Positions 24,565 through 34,525 of a stretch of DNA of 55,914 bases are shown in pieces; the first letter of the stretch is position 1; the number at the start of each line of letters is the position of its first letter. Origin of the DNA: Pseudomonadota bacterium (GTDB lineage Bacteria > Pseudomonadota > Alphaproteobacteria > UBA9655); the NCBI GenBank assembly GCA_018242065.1, contig JAFECQ010000025.1, positions 1 through 55,914 on the forward strand. Reading direction: 5' to 3'. A program made the position numbers and the translations under genes. Under the pieces are notes generated by a model. The model was not told where the DNA came from. It saw only the letters and a program-made list of their open reading frames with translations, and made no database searches.

Positions 24565-26118
24565 ATGTATTCTGATTGTAAGAAAAATATATCAGAAAAA
24601 GGGATGAAATTTTTAATGAAAGTGCATGGCATGGATAACATAATCAATTTTAAAAGACTCTTTTTTTTAGCTGTGCTTACCATATTACCCCTTTATGTAT
24701 GCGCGTCAGTTGCAAGCGCAAAGGAAATTTCTGTGAGTATAAATAGTGCAGAGGTTATTAAATTTGAAAAACCCGTAACCGAAATTTTTATTGCTAACCC
24801 AGATGTTGCCGATGTCCAATTAAGCAATAAAAATTCAGCTTATGTTTTTGGTAAATCTCCAGGAATGACAAAACTCTTTGCCATGGGTGAGAAGGGTCAA
24901 GAAGTATTAAATGCAGATATTTACGTGAGTTATAACCTCTCACAATTAAGGGAAATGATCGCAATTTATGACCCGCATGGGCTTGTTGAAGTTACCGCAA
25001 TTGCTGGAGGAATTCTTCTAGAAGGGCCAGTTGACTCTCCTGAAGTTGCAGAAAATATAAGATCACTTGCAGAGAGATATGTTCAAAAAGCGCTAGGTGG
25101 CGCTTCACAAGGAGGCGCACCTCAGGGCGGTTCTCAAGGAAGTAGTTCTTCTACTCAAGGTGTTATCAATCGGTTGACTATCAAACCACCTGTTCAGGTT
25201 AATTTACGCGTTAAGGTTGCAGAAGTTGAGAGAAATGTATTGAATGAGTTAGGTTTTGATTGGCAAGCTGTTGTTTCAAATGCAGGAACTTTCAAATTTG
25301 GTGCTCTTGCTAATCGTGCTCCATTTACAGCACTTCCCATTGCTACCAACAATGTGAACTCCATAACACAACCACAAACAATTGTGCCAGGAGAAAATGT
25401 AAGTTCCTTGGGTTTTGGTTATGTGAATAGCCATGTTAATATCAATGCTGCGATTGATTTATTAGCGCAAGATGGTTTTATTACGATCTTGGCAGAGCCT
25501 AACTTAGTTGCAGTCTCGGGTGAAACGGCAAGCTTCCTTGCTGGTGGTGAATTTCCTTATCCAATACCTCAACAATTTGGGAATATCACTATTGACTTTA
25601 AACAGTATGGTGTGAGCCTTGCTTTTACACCGACTGTGCTCGATGGAAATTTAATCAGCATGCGCGTTCGACCTGAGGTGAGCGAGCTTGATCCATTAAC
25701 GGGTATCAGCGTACAAGGTGTATCAGTACCTGGAATTTTGACACGAAGAGCCGAAACAACTATTCAGCTTGGAAGCGGCCAAACTTTTGCAATTGCTGGA
25801 CTTTTAAAGAATACGGTTAGATCTCAAATTGCAGCATTACCGGGATTAGGGGATATCCCTATTTTAGGAGCTCTTTTCCGCTCTAATTCCTTCCAAAGAG
25901 GAGATACTGAGCTTGTAATCTTAGTAACACCTTATCTTGTTGAACCAGTTTCAGGAAAAGAGATGTCAGCTCCAACAGATGGCATAAATTATGCGACTTT
26001 CCTTGAGCAAGTATTTGAGCGACGTCTTATTAAGCCAAATGCTGCAAAGGGAAAATCACCAGCTTTTGGTCCGGGTGGGCTTCGATTAATGGGGCCCGCA
26101 GGCTTTAGTGTTGATTAA
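24565..26118 (+). CDS. cpaC: Tad secretin CpaC/RcpA
   Basis: About 517 residues. A leader of about 50 residues contains a hydrophobic segment ending in VASA. The pilus-secretin N domain (EISVSINSAEVIKFEKPV, NSAYVFGKSPGMTKLF) follows, a BON-like part, a Gly/Ser/Gln linker, and the type II/III secretin domain with LAEPNLVAVSGETASFLAGG and GQTFAIAGLLKN. It forms the outer-membrane pore. I chose ATG 24565, four bases after cpaB and preceded by GCAGGA; ATG 24604 is possible. Confidence 0.92.
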   Translation: MYSDCKKNISEKGMKFLMKVHGMDNIINFKRLFFLAVLTILPLYVCASVASAKEISVSINSAEVIKFEKPVTEIFIANPDVADVQLSNKNSAYVFGKSPGMTKLFAMGEKGQEVLNADIYVSYNLSQLREMIAIYDPHGLVEVTAIAGGILLEGPVDSPEVAENIRSLAERYVQKALGGASQGGAPQGGSQGSSSSTQGVINRLTIKPPVQVNLRVKVAEVERNVLNELGFDWQAVVSNAGTFKFGALANRAPFTALPIATNNVNSITQPQTIVPGENVSSLGFGYVNSHVNINAAIDLLAQDGFITILAEPNLVAVSGETASFLAGGEFPYPIPQQFGNITIDFKQYGVSLAFTPTVLDGNLISMRVRPEVSELDPLTGISVQGVSVPGILTRRAETTIQLGSGQTFAIAGLLKNTVRSQIAALPGLGDIPILGALFRSNSFQRGDTELVILVTPYLVEPVSGKEMSAPTDGINYATFLEQVFERRLIKPNAAKGKSPAFGPGGLRLMGPAGFSVD

Positions 26119-26132
26119 TAGGTAGAGGAACA

Positions 26133-26852
26133 ATGCAAACTTTCAAACTTAGACTCGCCTTACTAGCTTTTCTTGCAGGATGTACGCCGGAAGTAGCTGA
26201 ATGGACTCCTGCTGAAAGTCCAAAGGTAAATAAAATTGAGCGGACGGTGTTTATGCACACCATTCATTATCCTGCTCATGAGAACAAAATGGGAGAAGGT
26301 GAGAAAAAGGCTCTTATTAAGTTTTTGAACCTAAATGCACCAAGTCCTGCTGCTGTAAACATTACTCTGGTGGAATTTGGCGGGCATTCTGAAAAGAGAA
26401 TCAAAGATATTATGCGTGAGCTGGTAAAATATGGCATTGCATATGATACTGTAACAATAGATGCTGAAGAACGTGTTCATAAATCGAAGACAAAATCGAG
26501 AACGAAAAGCACTGGATCGGGCGTTGAGGTGGTCATTGAACGATACCTTGTGATTCCCCCTGCTTGTGGTGACTTCTCCCAACCAATTGGGGATGCACGC
26601 CAAGCTCAGGTATACAGCAACTATGGATGCTCTGATATGGCTAACTTGGGAATGATGGTTGCCAATCCAAGAGACTTGATTAAGGGGCGTACTTTAGGAA
26701 GTTCAGATGGCACAGTCATCGCTGCTGGCGTTGATCGCTATCGTAAAGATAAGGTGAAGGACCTCATCGATACATCAACGACGACGACTCCCACAACCCC
26801 TACATCAACTAACTCACCTACTGGCGCTACTTCGGCTGGAGGATCATATTAA
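26133..26852 (+). CDS. cpaD: CpaD pilus lipoprotein
   Basis: 239 residues. The lipobox LAGC is at residues 14-17. It is followed by the CpaD family pattern, ending with ERYLVIPPACGDFSQPIGDA, NYGCSDMANLGMMVANPRDL and GRTLGSSDG. This outer-membrane component works with the CpaC secretin. The C-terminal tail is Thr/Pro/Ser-rich. Fifteen bases separate it from cpaC. Confidence 0.88.
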   Translation: MQTFKLRLALLAFLAGCTPEVAEWTPAESPKVNKIERTVFMHTIHYPAHENKMGEGEKKALIKFLNLNAPSPAAVNITLVEFGGHSEKRIKDIMRELVKYGIAYDTVTIDAEERVHKSKTKSRTKSTGSGVEVVIERYLVIPPACGDFSQPIGDARQAQVYSNYGCSDMANLGMMVANPRDLIKGRTLGSSDGTVIAAGVDRYRKDKVKDLIDTSTTTTPTTPTSTNSPTGATSAGGSY

Positions 26853-26854
26853 GC

Positions 26855-28057
26855 ATGCCGGTTTCAGCGACCGATCCTGTTCAGTTGATTGCTTTTCTTG
26901 AAGATCCAATAGATATTGAAGTTGTTCAAGAAGCGTTGGAAGCAGATAATATTGGTAGCAGTGAAGTACGCCAGGGAGGGGTTAAGGAAGCAATTGAAAC
27001 TTTTTCTTCCAACCGTTCTCCGCAATTTTTAATCATTGATATCTCAAACTCAGATCTTCCTGTTTCTGATTTGAGTAGACTTTCAGAAGTTTGCGAACCT
27101 GGGATTACGGTTCTTGCAGTAGGGAATCGCAATGAAGTAGGTTTGTATCGGGATTTAATCAAGTTAGGCATTCACGAATATTTAGTAAAACCCTTACTTC
27201 CTGAAATTTTAGGACGTGCTTTAAAAAGTTTAATTTTAGGTGAAGATAAAGATAAGACTCCGCAAACGAAACAGGGTAAAATCATCATTACAACGGGAAC
27301 GAGAGGTGGTGTTGGATCAACTTTCTTAGCAACAAACTTTTCTGCTATATTAGCCGGGGAGAACGCGCGTCGTATCATCGTTGTTGATTTAGATATCTAT
27401 TTTGGGACGGTGTCGTTGTATTATAATGTTAAATCAAATGATGGTCTTAAAGTGGCACTTGAGTCCCCAGAAAGAATAGACCAATTATTTCTGGAAAGGC
27501 TCTTCACTTCTATTAATGAACGATTATATGTATTGAGCTCAGAAGGGCCGCTCGAAACAATAGAAAAATATAACGTTGCAAGTATAGAGCAGCTTTTAAA
27601 ATATCTCTCTAAAATTTTTCATTATGTTATCGTGGATATTCCCCACGGTTTTACTGAAGTTACACAGGCAGTTATTGACCAAGCTGATATGATGCTTCTT
27701 GTTACTGATTCGACACTTGCGGGCTTAAGAGATGCTGGGAGGATTATTCATTTTTTTGGTGCAGAGAGACTAGGTCGGCGGTTGATTTTAATTATGAATA
27801 AATATGGCGGGGAGCAAAAAGGAATGCTTTCACCAGAGAATTTTGAAGAAACTCTAAAATATAAAATCTCCCATGTTATTCCTTTTGATCCTACCCTCAC
27901 ACCTCATTTTACTAATCAAGGTTTGACTTTAGTGAATCAAGCCAATGCGGTGGCTAACACATTAAGAGATATAGTGAATGATGTTCAAGGAACACTCAAA
28001 AGACAAAAAAAGACCTCATTTATAGATACTTTTTTTAACAAGATTAAATTTAACTAA
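26855..28057 (+). CDS. cpaE: CpaE/TadZ, MinD-like ATPase
   Basis: 400 residues. The N-terminal atypical receiver domain (about 1-125, LIIDISNSDLPVSDLSRL and EYLVKPLLPEILGRAL) precedes a MinD/ParA-type ATPase. The nucleotide loop reads TGTRGGVGSTFLATN, a P-loop without the signature lysines, as is common in TadZ. VVDLDIYFGTVSLYY is the switch region. TadZ places the pilus at a cell pole. Confidence 0.9.
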   Translation: MPVSATDPVQLIAFLEDPIDIEVVQEALEADNIGSSEVRQGGVKEAIETFSSNRSPQFLIIDISNSDLPVSDLSRLSEVCEPGITVLAVGNRNEVGLYRDLIKLGIHEYLVKPLLPEILGRALKSLILGEDKDKTPQTKQGKIIITTGTRGGVGSTFLATNFSAILAGENARRIIVVDLDIYFGTVSLYYNVKSNDGLKVALESPERIDQLFLERLFTSINERLYVLSSEGPLETIEKYNVASIEQLLKYLSKIFHYVIVDIPHGFTEVTQAVIDQADMMLLVTDSTLAGLRDAGRIIHFFGAERLGRRLILIMNKYGGEQKGMLSPENFEETLKYKISHVIPFDPTLTPHFTNQGLTLVNQANAVANTLRDIVNDVQGTLKRQKKTSFIDTFFNKIKFN

Positions 28058-28114
28058 TTTTAAGTTTTATGTATTAAAGTTAAGTTAGGCTGATGGAAAA
28101 ATAGCGAGCAAAAA

Positions 28115-29512
28115 ATGGCTGGGTTTGGTCGAAAGACGGGTGAAGATAACGGATCTAGGGAAGCTCTTGAAGCAGGGGAAGGTCTTATTTTGCAAGCCAA
28201 GGGAGTAAATTCTACTCCTTCTGAGCAAGATCTCCTGAAATCATTCAAAATTAAAGCTTACGAATCACTCATGGAGAGGATTGATTTAGTAGCTGCTAAT
28301 AAAATGGAACCTGAAAATTTACGGCGAGAAGTTGAAAGATTTATTGTTGAATTCTCGACGGATAACAATATTCAGATTAACTCAAGAGAGCAAAGGATCA
28401 TTGCCGCGTCTTTAGTTGATGATATGATCGGTCTTGGTCCAATAGAGCCGATCGTACACGATGACTCCGTGACGGACATTTTAATTAACGGCCCTAACAG
28501 TGTTTTTGTTGAAAGGCAGGGGAAGCTCGAAAAGCTTTATAACGTTAAGTTTCATGATGAGGCGCATTTGCAACAAATAGCCCGAAGAATTGCAAGCCGG
28601 GTGGGAAGACGTGTGGATGAATCAAGTCCGATGGTAGATGCGCGCCTTTCAGACGGAAGTCGTGTCAATATTATTATGCCACCCCTCTCTTTAGACGGGA
28701 CGTCGATTTCAATTCGAAAGTTTTCACGTGTTAACATCACTCTTGATAAAATGATTGCAAATGCAAACATATCGAAGCCCATGGCGATGCTCCTCAAAAT
28801 TGCATCTGCCATTCGTTTAAATGTTTTAATTTCCGGAGGAACAGGTTCAGGGAAAACAACTCTTTTAAATGCAATGTCTCAACTTATTGATCCAACAGAG
28901 CGCATTGTTACGATTGAAGATTCAGCTGAGCTTCGTCTTCAACAACCACACGTGGTACGTCTTGAAAGTCGTCCTCCAAATATTGAAGGAGAGGGTGAAA
29001 TTACAATTCGTGATTTAGTTAAAAATGCTTTACGTATGCGTCCAGATAGAATCATTGTTGGTGAGGTTCGCGGTGATGAAACAATAGATATGCTTCAAGC
29101 TATGAATACGGGTCACGATGGATCAATGTCAACGATTCATGCTAACCGTCCACGAGAAGCTATGACTCGATTAGAAAATATGATGTCCATGGCTGGTTAT
29201 GAAATGCCAGTGCGCGTGCTTCGCTCTCTCATTGTGGGTGCCATTAATTTAATTGTTCAGACAGAGAGAATGAGAGATGGGATTCGTCGTATTACTGAGA
29301 TTACAGAAATTACAGGGCTTGAGGGAGATGTTATTATGATGCACGATCTTTACAAGTTTGAATATCAAGAAGATGTAGTCGATGAAGAGTCAGGCAAATC
29401 ATATATTCGTGGCGTATTTAAAGCTTCAGGGGTAGCTCCCCATTTTATGCAAAGAGCCCAATTTTACGGACTTGATAAAGAATTAAAAGACTCACTGCGG
29501 GGAGAAGTATGA
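28115..29512 (+). CDS. cpaF: CpaF/TadA pilus ATPase
   Basis: 465 residues. This type II/IV secretion ATPase has Walker [24 protein letters not shown] (Asp box), [20 protein letters not shown] (Walker B) and [18 protein letters not shown] (His box). It powers both assembly and retraction of Flp pili. Its TGA overlaps the tadB ATG by four bases. Confidence 0.95.
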   Translation: MAGFGRKTGEDNGSREALEAGEGLILQAKGVNSTPSEQDLLKSFKIKAYESLMERIDLVAANKMEPENLRREVERFIVEFSTDNNIQINSREQRIIAASLVDDMIGLGPIEPIVHDDSVTDILINGPNSVFVERQGKLEKLYNVKFHDEAHLQQIARRIASRVGRRVDESSPMVDARLSDGSRVNIIMPPLSLDGTSISIRKFSRVNITLDKMIANANISKPMAMLLKIASAIRLNVLISGGTGSGKTTLLNAMSQLIDPTERIVTIEDSAELRLQQPHVVRLESRPPNIEGEGEITIRDLVKNALRMRPDRIIVGEVRGDETIDMLQAMNTGHDGSMSTIHANRPREAMTRLENMMSMAGYEMPVRVLRSLIVGAINLIVQTERMRDGIRRITEITEITGLEGDVIMMHDLYKFEYQEDVVDEESGKSYIRGVFKASGVAPHFMQRAQFYGLDKELKDSLRGEV

Positions 29513-30492
29513 ATTTAGCTAATGTCCTTATCCCCATTTTCACAGGTTCTATTATCCTAATTGCTTACGTTTTAGGTCTTATTTATTTTTATCGTCGGAA
29601 AGAAACAGAAGAAAATTTAAATTGGAAAACCCGTCTTGAACAAGTTCTCTTTGCTTCGAAACAAGAAAAATCAGCCGCTTTGAGTCTTATCAAAGATGAT
29701 CCCGCGAATGAATCTTATTTTCACAGTAAACTTCCCAAGGTTGAAGGGCTTCGGCAATGGATTCAACATGCGGGTTTTGATTTCAGCCCTATTGTCCTTT
29801 TAGGGGGTGCTGCTGGTCTTGGAGTAGGAGTATTCTTTGTTTTGTTTGTTATTTTTCATATAAGTCTCATGTTTTCCGTTTTAGTAGGTTTGGCTGCTTC
29901 TCTTATCATTCCATGGGGTTTCCTTACATTCTTTCGATATAGGCAAAAAAAGAAGTTTATGGTTGAGTTCCCAATAGCGCTTGATATTATGCGTCGGGCT
30001 TTGCGGGCCGGGTATTCTGCAGATCGAGCGCTTGAAATGGTTGCGGAACAGCAGACAAATTCTTCTATCGGAAAAGCATTTCGCATGATTGGTGATAAAA
30101 TGCGTCTTGGTGAATCCGTAGAGACCGTCTTAACCGACATGTCAAATCGTATCGGTATTGATGAGTTTCGCATGTTGGCAATTGTTTTTGTTTTGCAACG
30201 CGAAACAGGGGGAAGCCTTGCAGAAGCTGCTGAAAACTTTTCAAAAATTATTCATGCACGTACAAGCTTGAGAAAGAAAATTGCTTCTTTAACTGCAGAA
30301 GTACGTGTAACTGCAGTGATTTTGTCTTCTATTCCTTTTTTTATAATGGGAGCTGTTTATGTTGTTAGTCCAAAATATTTAGATCCCTTGTTTATAACTG
30401 ATAAAGGGAAGTTTCTACTTATGATTGGAACGACCATGCTTATTTCGGGAATCGTGATCCTAATTAGGATGTCGTATAAAGATATTTATTAA
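29509..30492 (+). CDS. tadB: Inner-membrane platform protein TadB
   Basis: 327 residues with membrane segments at about 8-27, 97-145 and 265-325. T2SSF domain: PIALDIMRRALRAGYSADRA, GDKMRLGESVETVLTDMSNR, VFVLQRETGGSLAEAAENF. Together with TadC it forms the membrane platform on which CpaF acts. Confidence 0.9.
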   Translation: MNLANVLIPIFTGSIILIAYVLGLIYFYRRKETEENLNWKTRLEQVLFASKQEKSAALSLIKDDPANESYFHSKLPKVEGLRQWIQHAGFDFSPIVLLGGAAGLGVGVFFVLFVIFHISLMFSVLVGLAASLIIPWGFLTFFRYRQKKKFMVEFPIALDIMRRALRAGYSADRALEMVAEQQTNSSIGKAFRMIGDKMRLGESVETVLTDMSNRIGIDEFRMLAIVFVLQRETGGSLAEAAENFSKIIHARTSLRKKIASLTAEVRVTAVILSSIPFFIMGAVYVVSPKYLDPLFITDKGKFLLMIGTTMLISGIVILIRMSYKDIY

Positions 30493-30504
30493 AGAAGAGA
30501 AAAC

Positions 30505-31452
30505 ATGCCAAGCTTTGAAGACATACTTTCCTTTTCTCTCTCCTTTGTAATTTTAGGCTTTACTTTTGTGTTGTTAACAAAATTACGTCAAGGGGATATT
30601 TTTAAAGAAAGACTAAAGGACCTTATGCAATACAAAGAACAGCTTCTTCATGGAGAGGTTGATGAAGCGAAGATTTATTCTTCTGATAGAGAGCAACGGT
30701 TCCCCCGTCTAAAAGAGATTGTTGCAAAGATTCAAAGAAGCGGAAAAGAAGAGCAAGAATCAATACGACGAATCTTTATAAAGGCAGGGTTAAAATCAAA
30801 CAATGCCAGTTTTCTATATGGTCTTTATAAAATAATATCCGTTTTTTTCTTTGCTGGTTGTATGGTTTTTATTGCTTTTTTTCTCACTGATTGGAGAATG
30901 CTCTATAAAATTTTAGTAACTCTTCTTGGTGCTTTGATGGGGTCCTATGCAGTGGATGTGATATTGAGGACACTTGTAGAAAGGCGACAAGACCGTATAC
31001 GTAAAGCTTTTCCTGAGGCTCTAGATCTTATGGTTATTTGTACAGAGGCAGGCCTAAGTCTAACTGCTACGATTCAACGCGTTGCTCGTGAAATGGCACA
31101 AGTTTGTCCAGATTTAGGTTATGAACTTGCTCTTTTATCTATAGAGTTGAATGTGTTATCTGATAGGCGCAAGGCATTACAGAATTTTAGTGATCGTATG
31201 GATTCACCTTATTTTAGATCAATCATTTCTAATATTCAGCAAGCAGAGCAATATGGAACACCTATTGCACAAACGATGCGCGCCGTTGCGGAAGAATTTC
31301 GTCAAGACCGTTTGATTGAGGCAGAAGAAAAAGCTGCTAAGCTTCCTGCGCTTATGTCCCTTCCTATGATGCTTTTTATTTTTCCATGCATTTATATTGT
31401 TATCTTAGGTCCAGCAATTTTAACGGTTATGGCGACATTTGCTAGTAAATAG
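30505..31452 (+). CDS. tadC: Inner-membrane platform protein TadC
   Basis: 315 residues, same T2SSF fold as tadB: FPEALDLMVICTEAGLSLTA, MDSPYFRSIISNIQQAEQYG, TPIAQTMRAVAEEFRQDRL. Twelve bases after tadB. The 147 bases that follow hold only AT-rich sequence. Confidence 0.9.
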   Translation: MPSFEDILSFSLSFVILGFTFVLLTKLRQGDIFKERLKDLMQYKEQLLHGEVDEAKIYSSDREQRFPRLKEIVAKIQRSGKEEQESIRRIFIKAGLKSNNASFLYGLYKIISVFFFAGCMVFIAFFLTDWRMLYKILVTLLGALMGSYAVDVILRTLVERRQDRIRKAFPEALDLMVICTEAGLSLTATIQRVAREMAQVCPDLGYELALLSIELNVLSDRRKALQNFSDRMDSPYFRSIISNIQQAEQYGTPIAQTMRAVAEEFRQDRLIEAEEKAAKLPALMSLPMMLFIFPCIYIVILGPAILTVMATFASK

Positions 31453-31599
31453 AATATTAAAATAAAAATTTATATTTTAGTTGTTTGTTAGTTATTTTTA
31501 ATATATAATTAACTTATAGGATATTATTGTATTTCTTGTTGTAAAATTATGATTGAGGAGGTTGTTTAATATAAATTCCTGGGAGAAGGATAATAAGAA

Positions 31600-32103
31600 A
31601 TGTTATTAAAGTGGTGGCCAGTTAAATTTATCAAGAGATCATGCGATAATCGAGGAGGTGCAGCTATAGAGTTTGGGCTGATTTCTCCCGTGTTTTTTGT
31701 GGCAATTATTGGAATTTTTGAAGTTGGAGCAATGATGTTGATTCAGGCTTCTCTTGAAATGGCAGTTTTGCAAGTTTCGCGCTATGGTCGTACGGGAAGT
31801 AGTGTTGCGGGTCAGACAAGCGCAGAAGTTGCAGCATCCTTAGCATCGACCTATAGTTACGGTTTTGTGAATCCTAGCTTGATGCAGCTGACGGTTGTTC
31901 CCTATTCAAGCTTTTCAGCAATTCCTCCTCTTTCCCAAGTGCAGGTTACAGGAACTCAAGATTTTGGTCTGTCAAAACAACCAGTCTTGTACGTTCTTTC
32001 TTATGATTGGAATTTTCTTACGCCTTTTGTAGGGCAATTGTTATCCTCGACAGGATCTATCACTCTTAAAGCAGTAGCTGTTATTCAGAATGAACCATAT
32101 TGA
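31600..32103 (+). CDS. tadE: TadE-like minor pilin
   Basis: 167 residues. The N-terminal TadE pattern NRGGAAIEFGLISPVFFVAI supplies the Gly/Glu of prepilin processing and the hydrophobic stalk helix. The rest is a pseudopilin head without known motifs. The AT-rich gap upstream plus GGGAGAAGGA suggests that this group may have an additional promoter. Confidence 0.8.
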   Translation: MLLKWWPVKFIKRSCDNRGGAAIEFGLISPVFFVAIIGIFEVGAMMLIQASLEMAVLQVSRYGRTGSSVAGQTSAEVAASLASTYSYGFVNPSLMQLTVVPYSSFSAIPPLSQVQVTGTQDFGLSKQPVLYVLSYDWNFLTPFVGQLLSSTGSITLKAVAVIQNEPY

Positions 32104-32110
32104 GGAAGAT

Positions 32111-32662
32111 ATGCAATATTGGAGTAGTTATAGACTTAAAAATCAAGATAATGGAGTGGCCGCCATTGAGTTTGCCCTTGTTTTACCCGTTATGTTGCTC
32201 ACTCTCATTGGGGTTTTTGATGTGAATAATTTAATTTACTGTAATAATAAAATCAATCGAACAGCACAACAGATAAGCAATATTGTAACGCGTGGAAACT
32301 TAACGCAGCCTCAACTCGATTCTATTCTTTCGCAAGTTCCTCCGCGTATTGCGCAGCCTTTTGATTTTGTTCAATTTGGGAATGTTATCGTAACGGCTGT
32401 CTCAAAGCCAAGTGCGAGTCTACCAGCTCAAGTGGTGTGGCAAGATAGTTATCCTGGAGGAGTTGGAGGAAGCAAGATAAATCCAGCAAGTTTACCAGGA
32501 GGACTTGTATTAAATACAAAGCAAACAGTCATTTTTACGGAGGTATTTTTCGCTTACCAACCTTTGATTGCAAACTATGTGATTTCGGCAAATACAAACC
32601 TTTATGCCGTGGCGGCTAGTGTTCCGCGTCAGGGAACAATGGCAACACTTCCGTCAAGTTGA
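32111..32662 (+). CDS. tadF: TadE/TadF-like minor pilin
   Basis: 183 residues. NGVAAIEFALVLPVMLLTLI is the TadE/F signature: short leader, Glu at +5, hydrophobic helix. I chose ATG 32111 because GAGGAAG precedes it and the earlier ATG overlaps tadE. Whether it is TadE or TadF cannot be decided; a second TadE paralogue is possible. Confidence 0.75.
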   Translation: MQYWSSYRLKNQDNGVAAIEFALVLPVMLLTLIGVFDVNNLIYCNNKINRTAQQISNIVTRGNLTQPQLDSILSQVPPRIAQPFDFVQFGNVIVTAVSKPSASLPAQVVWQDSYPGGVGGSKINPASLPGGLVLNTKQTVIFTEVFFAYQPLIANYVISANTNLYAVAASVPRQGTMATLPSS

Positions 32663-32744
32663 TTTGTATTCAAAATAATAAGAGAAAATAGTATAATGCA
32701 TTAATAAATAAAAAATTATAAGAATGATGAGATGGGGGCTTATA

Positions 32745-34499
32745 ATGATTTTTTTAAAGGGATTAAAGAAAAAGATTAGGCGACAATGGTATTGTGTTCG
32801 AGAGGATACAGGGGCTGTCGCGATTATCTTTGCACTTACACTTCTTCCTATGATAAGCCTCCTGGGGCTTGCCGTTGATGTAGGGCGTGCTTATTATATT
32901 AACTCTGTTGTAACTGGGGCGGTCGATGCAGCAGCTCTTGCTGGTGCAAGAGCTGGAGGAAGTACAGGTAATATGTCACAGCAGGCAACAGCGCTTTTTT
33001 ATGCCAATATTCCCTCCGACTTTCAAGCTACAATGAGTGTGCCTAATATTCAATTTTCTTCTAATAATCAGGTGATTACTGTTTCTGCTGCGGGGACAAT
33101 CGATACAACGTTGTTTCAAATATTCGGTGTAGCGACTCTTACAACGACTGCTTCAGCTCAAGCTCAAGTATCTACACAGGGTGCAGAAGTTGTATTGGCT
33201 TTGGACAACACTGGATCGATGTCTGGTGGCCCTATGAGCGATGAAATTACGGCGGCTCGAACACTGGTGAATACGCTCTATGGTGGAGCAAGCGTCGATA
33301 CGGTTTCGGGGCTTTGGGTCGGCGTTGTTCCCTATACAACAACGGTTAATATTAATATGCCCGGCTCACCAGCAGCAGGATCGAATTGGCTTACGCCCGT
33401 TGGTCAGTTACAAATTGCAAATACAGCAAGTCTCTATCCAAATATTGCGCCAACTTCAACAAGCGTTGGGGGAAGATGGATGGGGTGTATTGAAGCGCGT
33501 ATACCAAAACCTGCCTCCATGACAACGACGCAGTATACAAATTTTGGGTATACAAATTATGCTGCTGGACTTGACTTTTTGGATACACCTCCGACTTCAG
33601 CTACAACTAAATTTACCCCTTTTCTGTATCCTTCAACAATGGCTCATAAATATGCTTTTGGGCAACCTTTAAACCGAGGAACAACATCATCGTCAACTAC
33701 ATCTAGAGCAACATCAACTTCTCCACCTTGGGGAAGGACTGGGGCTACGCGAGGAGACAACGATTGGGCATTAAATGGTACGGTTCCTAGTGGTTCTAAT
33801 CTTCGCTTTGGAGACAACTATGCTTGGGGGGGTGATGGAAACTATGGTGTAGGACCTAACTTAGGTTGTCCTATTCCTATGCTTCCCTTAACCGCATCTC
33901 AAACGACGGTGCAAAACACCATTAGTAATATGAAAGCAACCTTCCGAGGTGGAACGATGATTTCTGTGGGGCTGAATGCAGCTTGGTGGATGTTATCACC
34001 CAGTTGGCGTGGGTTGTGGCCTGGGAGTCCTTCAACCTTACCTCAGGATTATGTGCTTTCAGATGGGACACAACCTTTAAAAGTCATCGTTCTTATGACG
34101 GATGGTCAAAATGAATGGTATGATTGGCCAATTGGTGTTCCTGGTCAGCCTGATACGTCACATAATTATGCGGCTGACAAAGACTATACGGGATATGGCC
34201 GGTTAGCAGAAGGACGTGCAGGAACAACGGACCCAAATGGAGCCGGGACGCAATTAAATACGAATATGGCCAATATGTGCACTACCATCAAAAACAAAGG
34301 TATTGTTATCTATTCTCTTATTTATACACATGGCCGAGCCATTGATCAGGCAACTCAAACGTTGTTTCAGAATTGTGCAACAGCGCCTGCAGATGAACAC
34401 TATTTCTTTGCGGCATCAAATGCAGACCTTCAAGCGGCTTTTTCGAGTATTGGTCAATCAATTACCAATCTGCGGCTAACATGGCCAGGACAACCTTAA
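32745..34499 (+). CDS. tadG: TadG-like pilus protein with von Willebrand A domain
   Basis: About 584 residues. Its N-terminal pseudopilin-like helix DTGAVAIIFALTLLPMISLL is followed by DVGRAYYINSVVTGAVDAAA (the TadG N-terminal pattern) and a VWA domain starting at VVLALDNTGSMSG, with MIDAS residues DNTGS and LMTDGQNEW. The middle of the VWA domain carries a long Ser/Thr-rich insertion. I prefer ATG 32745 (GGGGGC upstream) to ATG 32724. TadG is thought to anchor or tip the pilus. Last gene of the locus. Confidence 0.85.
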   Translation: MIFLKGLKKKIRRQWYCVREDTGAVAIIFALTLLPMISLLGLAVDVGRAYYINSVVTGAVDAAALAGARAGGSTGNMSQQATALFYANIPSDFQATMSVPNIQFSSNNQVITVSAAGTIDTTLFQIFGVATLTTTASAQAQVSTQGAEVVLALDNTGSMSGGPMSDEITAARTLVNTLYGGASVDTVSGLWVGVVPYTTTVNINMPGSPAAGSNWLTPVGQLQIANTASLYPNIAPTSTSVGGRWMGCIEARIPKPASMTTTQYTNFGYTNYAAGLDFLDTPPTSATTKFTPFLYPSTMAHKYAFGQPLNRGTTSSSTTSRATSTSPPWGRTGATRGDNDWALNGTVPSGSNLRFGDNYAWGGDGNYGVGPNLGCPIPMLPLTASQTTVQNTISNMKATFRGGTMISVGLNAAWWMLSPSWRGLWPGSPSTLPQDYVLSDGTQPLKVIVLMTDGQNEWYDWPIGVPGQPDTSHNYAADKDYTGYGRLAEGRAGTTDPNGAGTQLNTNMANMCTTIKNKGIVIYSLIYTHGRAIDQATQTLFQNCATAPADEHYFFAASNADLQAAFSSIGQSITNLRLTWPGQP

Positions 34500-34502
34500 A
34501 GA

Positions 34503-34525
34503 GTGGGAATATTTATTATTCCCAC
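34503..34525. terminator. Perfect hairpin between converging tadG and M16 genes
   Basis: GTGGGAATA (34503-34511), TTTAT loop, TATTCCCAC (34517-34525). It has no T tract but symmetric position between two converging stops; it overlaps the M16 stop codon. Confidence 0.35.

Noticed and set aside
31453-31599. Search for a hidden Flp pilin between tadC and tadE
   Set aside because: Only a six-codon frame is present; no leader or hydrophobic helix.
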